Origin: CAMLHP01 sp035707845
Lineage (GTDB): Bacteria > Gemmatimonadota > Gemmatimonadetes > Gemmatimonadales > GWC2-71-9
DNA: 13,665 nucleotides
Assembly (NCBI GenBank): GCA_035707845.1
Contig: DASSTP010000308.1
Coordinates: forward strand, 1-13,665
Reading direction: 5' to 3'
The translations under genes were made by a program, and so were the position numbers. The notes beneath the pieces are model-generated. The model did no database searches and was not told the origin of the DNA. It saw only the letters and a program-made list of their open reading frames with translations. Position 1 is the first letter of the stretch; each line of letters starts with the position of its first letter. Below, piece by piece: positions 1 to 5,806 of this stretch.

Positions 1-96
1 GTCCATCTGTCCACCTGTCCATCTGTCCACCTGTCCATCTGTCCACCTGTCCACCTGTCCACCTGTCCATCTGTCCACCTGTCCAACTGTCCATCT
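1..96. repeat. Octamer tandem array, 12 copies of GTCCANCT
   Basis: Twelve head-to-tail 8-bp units run from the window edge with no spacers; copies are GTCCATCT or GTCCACCT, plus one GTCCAACT. The array ends 10 bp before the ATG of the ThrE-family gene, so it occupies that gene's upstream region. It may extend left of the window. The same octamer recurs at 5836-5867, and a relative (GTCCAGCC on the minus strand) lies just upstream of the GMC gene. Confidence 0.95.
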
Positions 97-101
97 ATCT
101 T
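96..101 (+). promoter_or_regulatory. Candidate -10 hexamer for a leaderless ThrE-family mRNA
   Basis: TATCTT lies 5 bp before the ATG at 107 and fits a TAnnnT -10 pattern. No Shine-Dalgarno sequence precedes the ATG. If the hexamer is used, transcription would start at or next to the start codon. The evidence is only a six-base match, and upstream there is nothing but the octamer array, with no recognisable -35. Confidence 0.25.
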
Positions 102-106
102 CAGCC

Positions 107-1330
107 ATGCCCTCACCCGCACCCGAATACTTCCCCACCGACGCCGCGAATTTCATCCTCACCGTCGGCCGGGCGATGCATGGCTACGGCTACGAGGCCG
201 GGCGGCTGGAGGATGTGCTGGGGCTCGCCGCCCGCCAGCTGGGCGTCGAGGCGCAGTTCTTCTCCACGCCGACGTCCATCTTTGCCTCGTTCGGCAAACT
301 GGACCGCCAGCGCACCTACATGATCCGGGTCGAGCCGGGCGACCACGACCTCGGCAAGCTGGCCAAGATCGACCGGATCGTGGTGGCCGTGCTCAACGGC
401 ACGATGTCGCCCAGCGACGGCTCGGACCAGATCGCCCTCGTCTCCGCGGCGCCGCCGACCTACGGCCCGTGGCACATGGTGGGCGCCTTTGCGCTCACCA
501 GCGGCGCCGTGACCCGGTTCCTGGGCGGCGGGCCCCGCGAGATCCTGGTGGGCGCAATCCTGGGACTCGTGATCGGACTGCTGTCGGTGGTGGCGGTGCG
601 CTACGCCCCGATGGCGCGGGTGTTCGAGCCGCTCGCCTCCTTTGCCGCGGCCTTCCTGGCCGGCGCCATCAGCCACGCCTTCCCCCACTCGGTGTTCATT
701 GCGACGCTCGCGGGGCTCATCGTGCTGGTGCCGGGCTTCACGCTCACCGTGGCGATGACCGAGCTCTCCACCCGGCATCTCGCCTCCGGCACCGCCCGCA
801 TGAGTGCCGCGTTCATGACATTCCTGGGCATTGCCTTCGGCGTGGCACTGGGCAACACCCTCGCCGAGCAGCTGTTCGGGACCTCCGTCAACCTGCTGCC
901 GGCGGTCTCGCCGGCATGGCTTATTCCGGTGGTGCTGCTGCTCGCCCCGCTCGGTTTCGTGGTGCTGCTCAAGGCGGAGCCCAAGGACGCGCCCTGGATC
1001 ATCGTGATGGGCGTGCTGGCGTTCTACGCCAGCCAGCTGGGCGCCGTCGTGTTCGGGCCCGACCTGGGCTCATTCGTCGGCGCGTTCGCCGTGGGTGTCG
1101 CCAGCAACCTCATTGCCCGCTTCCTCGACCGGCCGTCGCAGATCTACCTGGTGCCCGGCATCCTCCTGCTGGTGCCCGGCAGCGTCGGCTTCCGCAGCCT
1201 CGCCGCGCTGATGGACCGCGAGGTGGTCTCCGGCATCGAGACGGCGTTCAAGATGGTGGTGATCGCGGTGTCAATCGTGTCGGGCATTCTCATTTCCAAT
1301 GTGGTGACACCACGACGACGGGCAGGCTGA
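107..1330 (+). CDS. Threonine/serine exporter family protein (ThrE-like)
   Basis: A 407-residue inner-membrane protein of the ThrE family, whose characterised members export threonine and serine; the substrate here is inferred only from family. The N-terminal soluble part (about 10-125) has the family opening with an MHGYGYEAGRLED motif and a F-F-S-T-P-T-S segment. It is followed by roughly ten hydrophobic segments. The two halves fit the fused ThrE arrangement (N-terminal ThrE domain, then a ThrE_2-like domain). The first half carries LVPGFTLTVAMTELSTRHL with VPG at about 208; the second carries a paired LVPG at about 348 and 355. Length is normal for the fused form. The start is the first ATG after the octamer array, and no better ribosome site is visible. 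It is monocistronic in view, convergent with the next operon. Confidence 0.88.
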   Translation: MPSPAPEYFPTDAANFILTVGRAMHGYGYEAGRLEDVLGLAARQLGVEAQFFSTPTSIFASFGKLDRQRTYMIRVEPGDHDLGKLAKIDRIVVAVLNGTMSPSDGSDQIALVSAAPPTYGPWHMVGAFALTSGAVTRFLGGGPREILVGAILGLVIGLLSVVAVRYAPMARVFEPLASFAAAFLAGAISHAFPHSVFIATLAGLIVLVPGFTLTVAMTELSTRHLASGTARMSAAFMTFLGIAFGVALGNTLAEQLFGTSVNLLPAVSPAWLIPVVLLLAPLGFVVLLKAEPKDAPWIIVMGVLAFYASQLGAVVFGPDLGSFVGAFAVGVASNLIARFLDRPSQIYLVPGILLLVPGSVGFRSLAALMDREVVSGIETAFKMVVIAVSIVSGILISNVVTPRRRAG

Positions 1331-1379
1331 GATTCCGGGTCACTAGAATCAGCCTCTACTCACGGACATCCTATCGCCT

Positions 1380-1531
1380 GGAATCAACCGCAGAGGCGCG
1401 GAGGGCGCGGAGGATCTGCTGTGGTGTGCTTGAGCAAGCGGCCGACGCACAATTGCGCCGGCGTTGGCGCACTCGCCCTGTGACCACTTCAAGAACAACT
1501 CTGCGCCCTCTGCGCCTCTGCGGTGAATTCC
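1380..1531. repeat. Long imperfect inverted repeat (33-bp arms) between convergent genes
   Basis: The left arm at 1380-1412 and the right arm at 1499-1531 are reverse complements at 29 of 33 positions, around an 86-bp centre. The core is ACCGCAGAGGCGC followed by GAGGGCGC. CCGCAGAGGCGCAGAGG-type dispersed repeats are, from memory, common in diverse bacterial genomes. Lying between two converging transcription units it could act as a bidirectional transcription end, but no T-run follows either arm. I see no target-site duplication or coding capacity. The rest of the gap (1331-1379 and 1532-1545) holds nothing I recognise. Confidence 0.85.
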
Positions 1532-1545
1532 AAGGATCCCGGCGC

Positions 1546-2088
1546 TCAGGCTTGCCTGCCTTGTCGCACCCACGCAATGCCATACCCCAGGATCACCGTC
1601 GCGATCGCGATCACCGTCAACTGCACCGCCGTGAGCGGGAGCTGCTTCCCCAGCCAGGCGAGAAAGAGAAACTTGGGCAGCCGGCCCAGCCAGAAGGCCA
1701 GGACGTATTTCCACACCGAGTAGCCCGCCACCACGCCCATGATCCGCGCGGCCCAGTCGGGCAGCGGCGACCAGGCAAAGATCCACACCACCAGGAATGG
1801 CTGCTTCCGGAACAGCCGCACGAACCGGCCGCTGGTGGCCTTCTGCTTGAGCCGTTCCAGCCGCTTGAGGTCGGCGATCCAGTCGTAGACCCGGTAGTTG
1901 ATCCACTCGACGATGCAGCTGAGCGTGGCGCCGGTGAGCGCGATGAGCCACGGTGGGTAGAGCTTGCCGAAGAGCATCAGCACCGGTTCGTACGCCGCGG
2001 GGAGCAGCGGTGACCACGGCCCGTGCACCCAGAGCGTGGTCACCACGAACGCGCTGAACTTGCCGGCTTCGGCGGCCTCCTGGATCAC
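1546..2088 (-). CDS. Small VTT/DedA-like membrane protein
   Basis: The 180-residue reading begins at GTG 2088, which overlaps the TGA of the upstream gene as GTGA. The same frame stays open to 2214, but that stretch reads as arginine/alanine-rich shadow of the upstream gene, so the coupled GTG is preferred. Hydrophobic segments lie at about 13-30, 45-62, 97-112, 118-145 and 157-174. Residues 107-139 (SPLPDWAARIMGVVAGYSVW and the following W-L-G-R) resemble the conserved block of DedA/VTT-domain proteins (proline, arginine, then an A-G before a helix). Some characterised VTT relatives translocate lipids; a role in envelope lipid handling is inference. It is the last gene of the four-gene operon. 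Confidence 0.68.
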   Translation of the reverse strand: MIQEAAEAGKFSAFVVTTLWVHGPWSPLLPAAYEPVLMLFGKLYPPWLIALTGATLSCIVEWINYRVYDWIADLKRLERLKQKATSGRFVRLFRKQPFLVVWIFAWSPLPDWAARIMGVVAGYSVWKYVLAFWLGRLPKFLFLAWLGKQLPLTAVQLTVIAIATVILGYGIAWVRQGRQA

Positions 2089-2930
2089 GCCTGCGGGAAG
2101 ACGATACTGGGCAGGACGTGCTGGTGCCGGCTGAGCGCCACGACATAGGCGGCGATCACGCCGAGCCAGATGGCGACATAGAGCGGGACGAAGAACTGGC
2201 GCAGCTTGAGCCACTCGGGGAAGATCACCGGCTTGTTGGCAAACTTGCCGCGCGGCTTGCTGGGGAAGAAGAAGGTCTTGTACGTCTCGGTCGTCGCGAT
2301 CACGAACCCTTCGGCCGCCAGCGTGATGAACACGAGGTCATCGGTGAGGAGCGACATCAGCAGCGCGTAGGTGCCCGCCATGAGCGGGCTGCGGAAGAAC
2401 TTGAAGAGCTGGAATCCCTCGATGGGTGCGTCCTTCCACGCGCCGCCGAAGGCCGAGATCCACCCGCCGGCTGCGCCGATGAGGAAGATGGCCCAGAGCG
2501 GCGGCGGCCCGCCGATGGTGCGCTGGAAGATGGTGATGAGCCAGACCGTCACCAGCATGATGCCGAGGTAGCAGAGCCCCAGCAGCGCCCGCAGCCCGCG
2601 ACTCGTGACTACTTTTCCGAAGACCGCGAACTGCATCGGAATCGTGTACTTGGACTGGTCCGCCTCGCGGAAGAAGGTCTTGTACGCCTCCATGATGGCG
2701 CGTTCCACCACGTAGGTCACGCCGAAGAACACCACCGCGCTGGCGGCGTCCGCCGGCCAGAGCCCCGTCACCCGCCAGATGAGCGCGCCGATCACCGCCG
2801 CGAAGAGCATGCTGCGCAGGAAGGTGCGCACCGTGAAGCCTTCGTGCGGCGCGTCCTTGTACATCCCCCAGATGGAGGCGTGGGCGCCGGCGACGAATCC
2901 GATGATGGCGGCTGCGAGCCAAGGGGTCAT
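2085..2930 (-). CDS. Unrecognised membrane protein with internal duplication
   Basis: A 281-residue protein with about seven hydrophobic segments; I do not recognise the family. Two homologous halves are visible. Half one (about 11-106) has KDAPHEGF at 25-32, then F-L-R-S, then EAYKTFF at 81-87. Half two (about 151-245) has KDAPIEGF at 166-173, then F-F-R-S, then ETYKTFF at 215-221. A small-residue helix precedes each KDAP motif (AGAHAS and AGGWIS). The conserved charged residues suggest paired functional loops related by pseudo-twofold symmetry. The ATG at 2930 overlaps the TGA of the Gfo/Idh gene (ATGA), and its own TGA overlaps the next gene. Translational coupling to two oxidoreductases suggests a membrane role in the same process. 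No enzymatic function can be assigned. Confidence 0.85.
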   Translation of the reverse strand: MTPWLAAAIIGFVAGAHASIWGMYKDAPHEGFTVRTFLRSMLFAAVIGALIWRVTGLWPADAASAVVFFGVTYVVERAIMEAYKTFFREADQSKYTIPMQFAVFGKVVTSRGLRALLGLCYLGIMLVTVWLITIFQRTIGGPPPLWAIFLIGAAGGWISAFGGAWKDAPIEGFQLFKFFRSPLMAGTYALLMSLLTDDLVFITLAAEGFVIATTETYKTFFFPSKPRGKFANKPVIFPEWLKLRQFFVPLYVAIWLGVIAAYVVALSRHQHVLPSIVFPQA

Positions 2931-3937
2931 GCAACAGTCTCCCGTTCGGGGGCGAGGGCGGTGGCATAGGCGGCTTCGACCAGCTCGAGGTCGCGCCGCG
3001 CGCGCGCGAGGGTCAGCTGGGCGGCCCGCCCGCTGCGCAGGCAGGCCAGGATATCGGAGAACATGGCCCCGAAGCCGCTGATGTCGCGAAGGCCGGGAAA
3101 GATAAGCCGGCGGCGCCGCCCGAACACCAGGACCCCCAGCCCGTTCGACTCAAAGGCAATCGACCCCTCCGACCCGTAGATCCTGGAGAGGCGGAGCCCC
3201 TTGAGCGCCGACGGGGTGTCCCACGAGTGAAACAGGGTCCCCACCGCACCCTCGGCGTAGCGAAAGACCACCAGCATGCTCCGCTCGGGACCGTCCGGAT
3301 TCTTTCCCGGCCGGTAGCCACGGGCCTCCTGCGCATGCAGCCCGATCCCGGCCATGAAGTTGACCCAGTGGATGCCGCCCTCGAACAGCGCGCCACCTCC
3401 CGCCATCGCCTCGTCGTCACGCCAGCCGCCAGTGGTCTGCTCCTTGAGCGCCTTGACGACGAGGTAGCGCACCTCGCCGATGGCCCCCTCGCTGATCAGC
3501 TTCCTGAGCGTCCGCGCCAGCGGGCGGTAATAGTAGTTCTCGGCCACGAATACCCGGCCGCCATGTTCTGCTTGCGCGGCTTCGATCGCGTCGAAGTCGC
3601 TGCTCTTCATGAAGGGCGGCTTCTCCACGATCACGTGCTTGCCGGCCGCGAGCGCCGCCAGTGCCAGCTCCAGGTGCTGGCGGGTGGGCGTCGTGACCAT
3701 GGCGACATCGATGGCGGGATCCGCCAGCGCCGCCTCGTAGCTCCCGAAGGCACCCACGCCGTGGAGCTCGCGCTGGAAGAGCGCCGCCTTGGCGGCGTCT
3801 CGACTGGCGAAATAGCAGCGGACCTCGTTGCGCCAGCCGGCCAGGAGGCGCGCATGCCGGCGCGCGACGTTGCCGGCACCGAGAAAAACCAGCCGGATGG
3901 GGCGGTCAGCCGGCACCGTGCGGAGAGTGTCGTTCAT
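2927..3937 (-). CDS. Gfo/Idh/MocA-family NAD(P)-dependent oxidoreductase
   Basis: A 336-residue cytoplasmic enzyme of the glucose-fructose oxidoreductase/inositol dehydrogenase family, which oxidises or reduces sugars, inositols and derivatives. The Rossmann motif GAGNVA is at 20-25, followed by VTTPTRQHLE at 81-90 and the family signature EKPPF at 105-109, whose lysine is catalytic in the family. NYYYRP is at 134-139, and the substrate-binding block GGGALFEGGIHWVN at 180-193 has His190 at the expected catalytic place. In that block E186 and N193 stand where aspartates are more usual, so the substrate may be atypical. The ATG at 3937 overlaps the TGA of the GMC gene as ATGA, and its stop overlaps the next start. 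Length is typical. The substrate is not predictable from sequence alone. Confidence 0.9.
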   Translation of the reverse strand: MNDTLRTVPADRPIRLVFLGAGNVARRHARLLAGWRNEVRCYFASRDAAKAALFQRELHGVGAFGSYEAALADPAIDVAMVTTPTRQHLELALAALAAGKHVIVEKPPFMKSSDFDAIEAAQAEHGGRVFVAENYYYRPLARTLRKLISEGAIGEVRYLVVKALKEQTTGGWRDDEAMAGGGALFEGGIHWVNFMAGIGLHAQEARGYRPGKNPDGPERSMLVVFRYAEGAVGTLFHSWDTPSALKGLRLSRIYGSEGSIAFESNGLGVLVFGRRRRLIFPGLRDISGFGAMFSDILACLRSGRAAQLTLARARRDLELVEAAYATALAPERETVA

Positions 3938-5490
3938 GCGATGGAGATGTCAGCGCTGTGACGAGTCTGGCTCAGCTCGCCGGCCAGCAGGGTGCCGGCG
4001 CGGAAGGCGGTGGCCGCAATCGTGAGACTGGGATTGACGCTCGCCGAGGTGGGGAGCGCGCTCGCATCGGTGATGGTGAGGTTGGAGAGCCCGCGATAGC
4101 GTCCCCGCGCATCGAGCGGCGCGGAGCGCGGGTCGTCGCCCATGCGCACCGTGCCGATGGCGTGGGAAAAGGTCCAGATCCGGTGACGATAGAAGGCGAC
4201 GGCCCCCGCGGCGCGGAGGATTCCCTTCCCCGCTGCCGCCAGCGTGGCCACCGCGCGCTCATCGCGGTCGCTGTAATGATGGGTGATGGTCGCCACCGGC
4301 ATCCCCAGCGCATCACGGCGCGCGCCGTCTATCCTGATGCGGTTTCCTGCCTGCGGCTGGTCCTCGGCGATGGCGAGGAAGCCGGTGATATGGGGGACCA
4401 GCCGCGCGGCGACCGGCCCGATGATTTTCGGGATCTGCGCCCGCACAAGGGACACGGGCGGCGTCACCAGCTGCTGCAGGCCGCCCGCTTCATTATAGAG
4501 ATCGTGAATCCCGATCTGCTTGTGATGTCGGCCTTCGGGATCGGGTCGCTTGAGGAAGAGCCCGAAGACGATGCGATTGCAGTGGCGCATGAGATATCCG
4601 CCCACGGCCTCGCGCGCGGGACTCAGCTCGTGAAGACCGGAGGCCAGCAGCAGGTGCGGCGAGGCGATGGCGCCTGCAGCTAGGACGAAGTGACGAGCGA
4701 CGAGAGCCTCGCGCGCTCCCGTCTCAACATCCATCACCTCGACGCTCGTCACTCGTCCCTCGTCCCTCGTCAGCCCGACCACCGCCACACCCGTCCGCAC
4801 CTCCAGGCCCTTGCTCACCAGCGACGGGAGGACCGCCGTCGCCAGGTCGTTCTTGGCCTCGATGGCGCAGGGGAATCCATCGCAGGTGGCGCACTCGATG
4901 CACGGATTCCGGCCGTCGCCGCCGTAATTGATGGCGAGCGGAAGCCGGAAGGGATGGTACCCCAGCTTCGACGCCGCCCGCGCCAGGCGCTCCGAGATGG
5001 GCGCGAGGGGACGGGGCGGCGCGATGTAGCTGCTGCTCCTCGGCGGCTCGGTGGGATCCTCGCCCGCCCGTCCCGCCACGCCAATCATCTGCTCCGCGCG
5101 CGTGTACCACGGCTCCAGCTCGCCATAGCCGAAGGGCCAGCGCGCGCCGGAGTCGCCGATCACGTCCGCATGCGGCTCGAAATCGCGTTCGCGATAGCGC
5201 AGTGACACGCCGCCATAGAACACCGACGGCCCGCCGAGGCAGAAGAAGCCGCCGGTGGTGCCGGTGCCGTGGTCGTCGGTGACGTGATAGGGGGTGGCCT
5301 CGGAATAGTGCTCGGAGAGCTGGGCCGCGGCGTTGGGCTCCCAGTTTTCGGGCCCCCGCGTCACCCGCCGCCCGCGCTCGAGCATGAGGACCCGGAGCCC
5401 GCGGTCCACCAGCCCGGCGGCGGCAAAGGTGCCGCCAAACCCGCTGCCGATGATGATGACGTCGTAGGTGGGTGTGGGCATTGGGGGCAT
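3934..5490 (-). CDS. GMC-family FAD-dependent oxidoreductase
   Basis: A 518-residue flavoenzyme of the glucose-methanol-choline family; members oxidise alcohols, sugars or sterols. The FAD-binding GSGFGG is at 15-20, with the ribose-binding acidic residue E38 in MLERGRR. The C-terminal signature SHAIGTVRMGDDP has His443, and SVNPSLTI has Asn486, matching the usual His/Asn active-site pair. A cysteine cluster C197-x2-C200-x2-C203-x4-C208 resembles that of choline dehydrogenase-like and long-chain alcohol oxidase members. No signal peptide, heme domain or partner small subunit is present nearby, so the electron acceptor is unknown. It opens the four-gene operon. ATG 5490 is chosen by convention; ATG 5481, three codons in, is an alternative supported by the promoter-like hexamer overlapping the first ATG. 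Confidence 0.9.
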   Translation of the reverse strand: MPPMPTPTYDVIIIGSGFGGTFAAAGLVDRGLRVLMLERGRRVTRGPENWEPNAAAQLSEHYSEATPYHVTDDHGTGTTGGFFCLGGPSVFYGGVSLRYRERDFEPHADVIGDSGARWPFGYGELEPWYTRAEQMIGVAGRAGEDPTEPPRSSSYIAPPRPLAPISERLARAASKLGYHPFRLPLAINYGGDGRNPCIECATCDGFPCAIEAKNDLATAVLPSLVSKGLEVRTGVAVVGLTRDEGRVTSVEVMDVETGAREALVARHFVLAAGAIASPHLLLASGLHELSPAREAVGGYLMRHCNRIVFGLFLKRPDPEGRHHKQIGIHDLYNEAGGLQQLVTPPVSLVRAQIPKIIGPVAARLVPHITGFLAIAEDQPQAGNRIRIDGARRDALGMPVATITHHYSDRDERAVATLAAAGKGILRAAGAVAFYRHRIWTFSHAIGTVRMGDDPRSAPLDARGRYRGLSNLTITDASALPTSASVNPSLTIAATAFRAGTLLAGELSQTRHSADISIA

Positions 5491-5494
5491 AATA
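5489..5494 (-). promoter_or_regulatory. Candidate -10 hexamer upstream of the oxidoreductase operon
   Basis: Minus-strand TATTAT overlaps the first candidate ATG of the GMC gene (TATTATG) and lies 7 bp before the second ATG at 5481. If it is a real -10, transcription would start near 5481 and give a leaderless mRNA starting at the second ATG. No -35 is recognisable: upstream lies an octamer array. Confidence 0.3.
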
Positions 5495-5495
5495 G

Positions 5496-5527
5496 ACGGC
5501 TGGACGGCTGGACGGCTAGGCGGCTGG
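5496..5527. repeat. Octamer tandem array, four copies of ACGGCTGG
   Basis: Copies are at 5496, 5504, 5512 (ACGGCTAG) and 5520 (GCGGCTGG). On the minus strand the unit reads as GTCCAGCC, the same GTCCANCN framework as the array at 1-96. In both cases the array abuts a gene start. Confidence 0.8.
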
Positions 5528-5539
5528 GGGCGGACGAAC

Positions 5540-5806
5540 GGGCGGGATGGGCCGACATGATGGGCAGGATGGGCCGGATGGGCGGGATGGGCAGGTTGTC
5601 ACCCTGAGGGAGCGTAGCGACCGAAGGGGCCGAAGCTCAAACGCGTCCCGATCCGCCCCGATAGCGTAGCGACCGAAGGGGCCGAAGCTCATAGCTGAGT
5701 TTCGGCCCCTTCGCTTCGCTCAGGGTGACACCTTGCCCCGCATCACTCGCCCATCGGGCCCATCCTGCCCATCCTGCCCATCCTGCCCATCCTGCCCATC
5801 CCGCCC
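5540..5806. repeat. Nested inverted-repeat block built of 9-bp units
   Basis: This fills the gene-free gap between the RND pump and the GMC gene. Left side: GGGCNGGAT-type 9-mers at 5540-5597. Right side: six CCCATCCTG-type 9-mers at 5750-5803, the reverse complement. Between them a second inverted pair, TGTCACCCTGAG at 5597-5608 and its complement at 5719-5730, encloses CTGAGCGAAGCGAAGG-like modules. A perfect 29-bp direct repeat also lies inside (5611-5639 and 5663-5691). The minus-strand transcript could fold into a very long hairpin, possibly ending RND transcription or stabilising its mRNA end. There are no ORFs with coding character and no transposase. Confidence 0.85.
5611..5691. repeat. 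Perfect 29-bp direct repeat pair
   Basis: The identical 29-bp sequence starting AGCGTAGCGACCGAAGGGG and ending GAAGCTCA occurs at 5611-5639 and 5663-5691, separated by 23 bp. A diverged, inverted third copy runs at about 5697-5730. Perfect identity implies recent duplication. Confidence 0.95.

Noticed and set aside
1..96. CRISPR array
   Set aside because: The 8-bp units abut directly with no spacers and no cas genes; it is a simple tandem array.
1380..1531. Insertion sequence
   Set aside because: There is no transposase and no flanking target duplication; it is at most a non-coding miniature element.
469..2013. Plus-strand open frame spanning the end of the ThrE-like gene and the VTT gene
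   Set aside because: It crosses two convincing genes and the intergenic inverted repeat, and its protein is low-complexity Arg/Ala/Gly without motifs.
2118..2969. Plus-strand open frame antisense to the duplicated membrane protein
   Set aside because: Asp/Glu/His/Arg-rich shadow; the minus-strand frame has membrane helices, an internal duplication and overlapping start/stop junctions.
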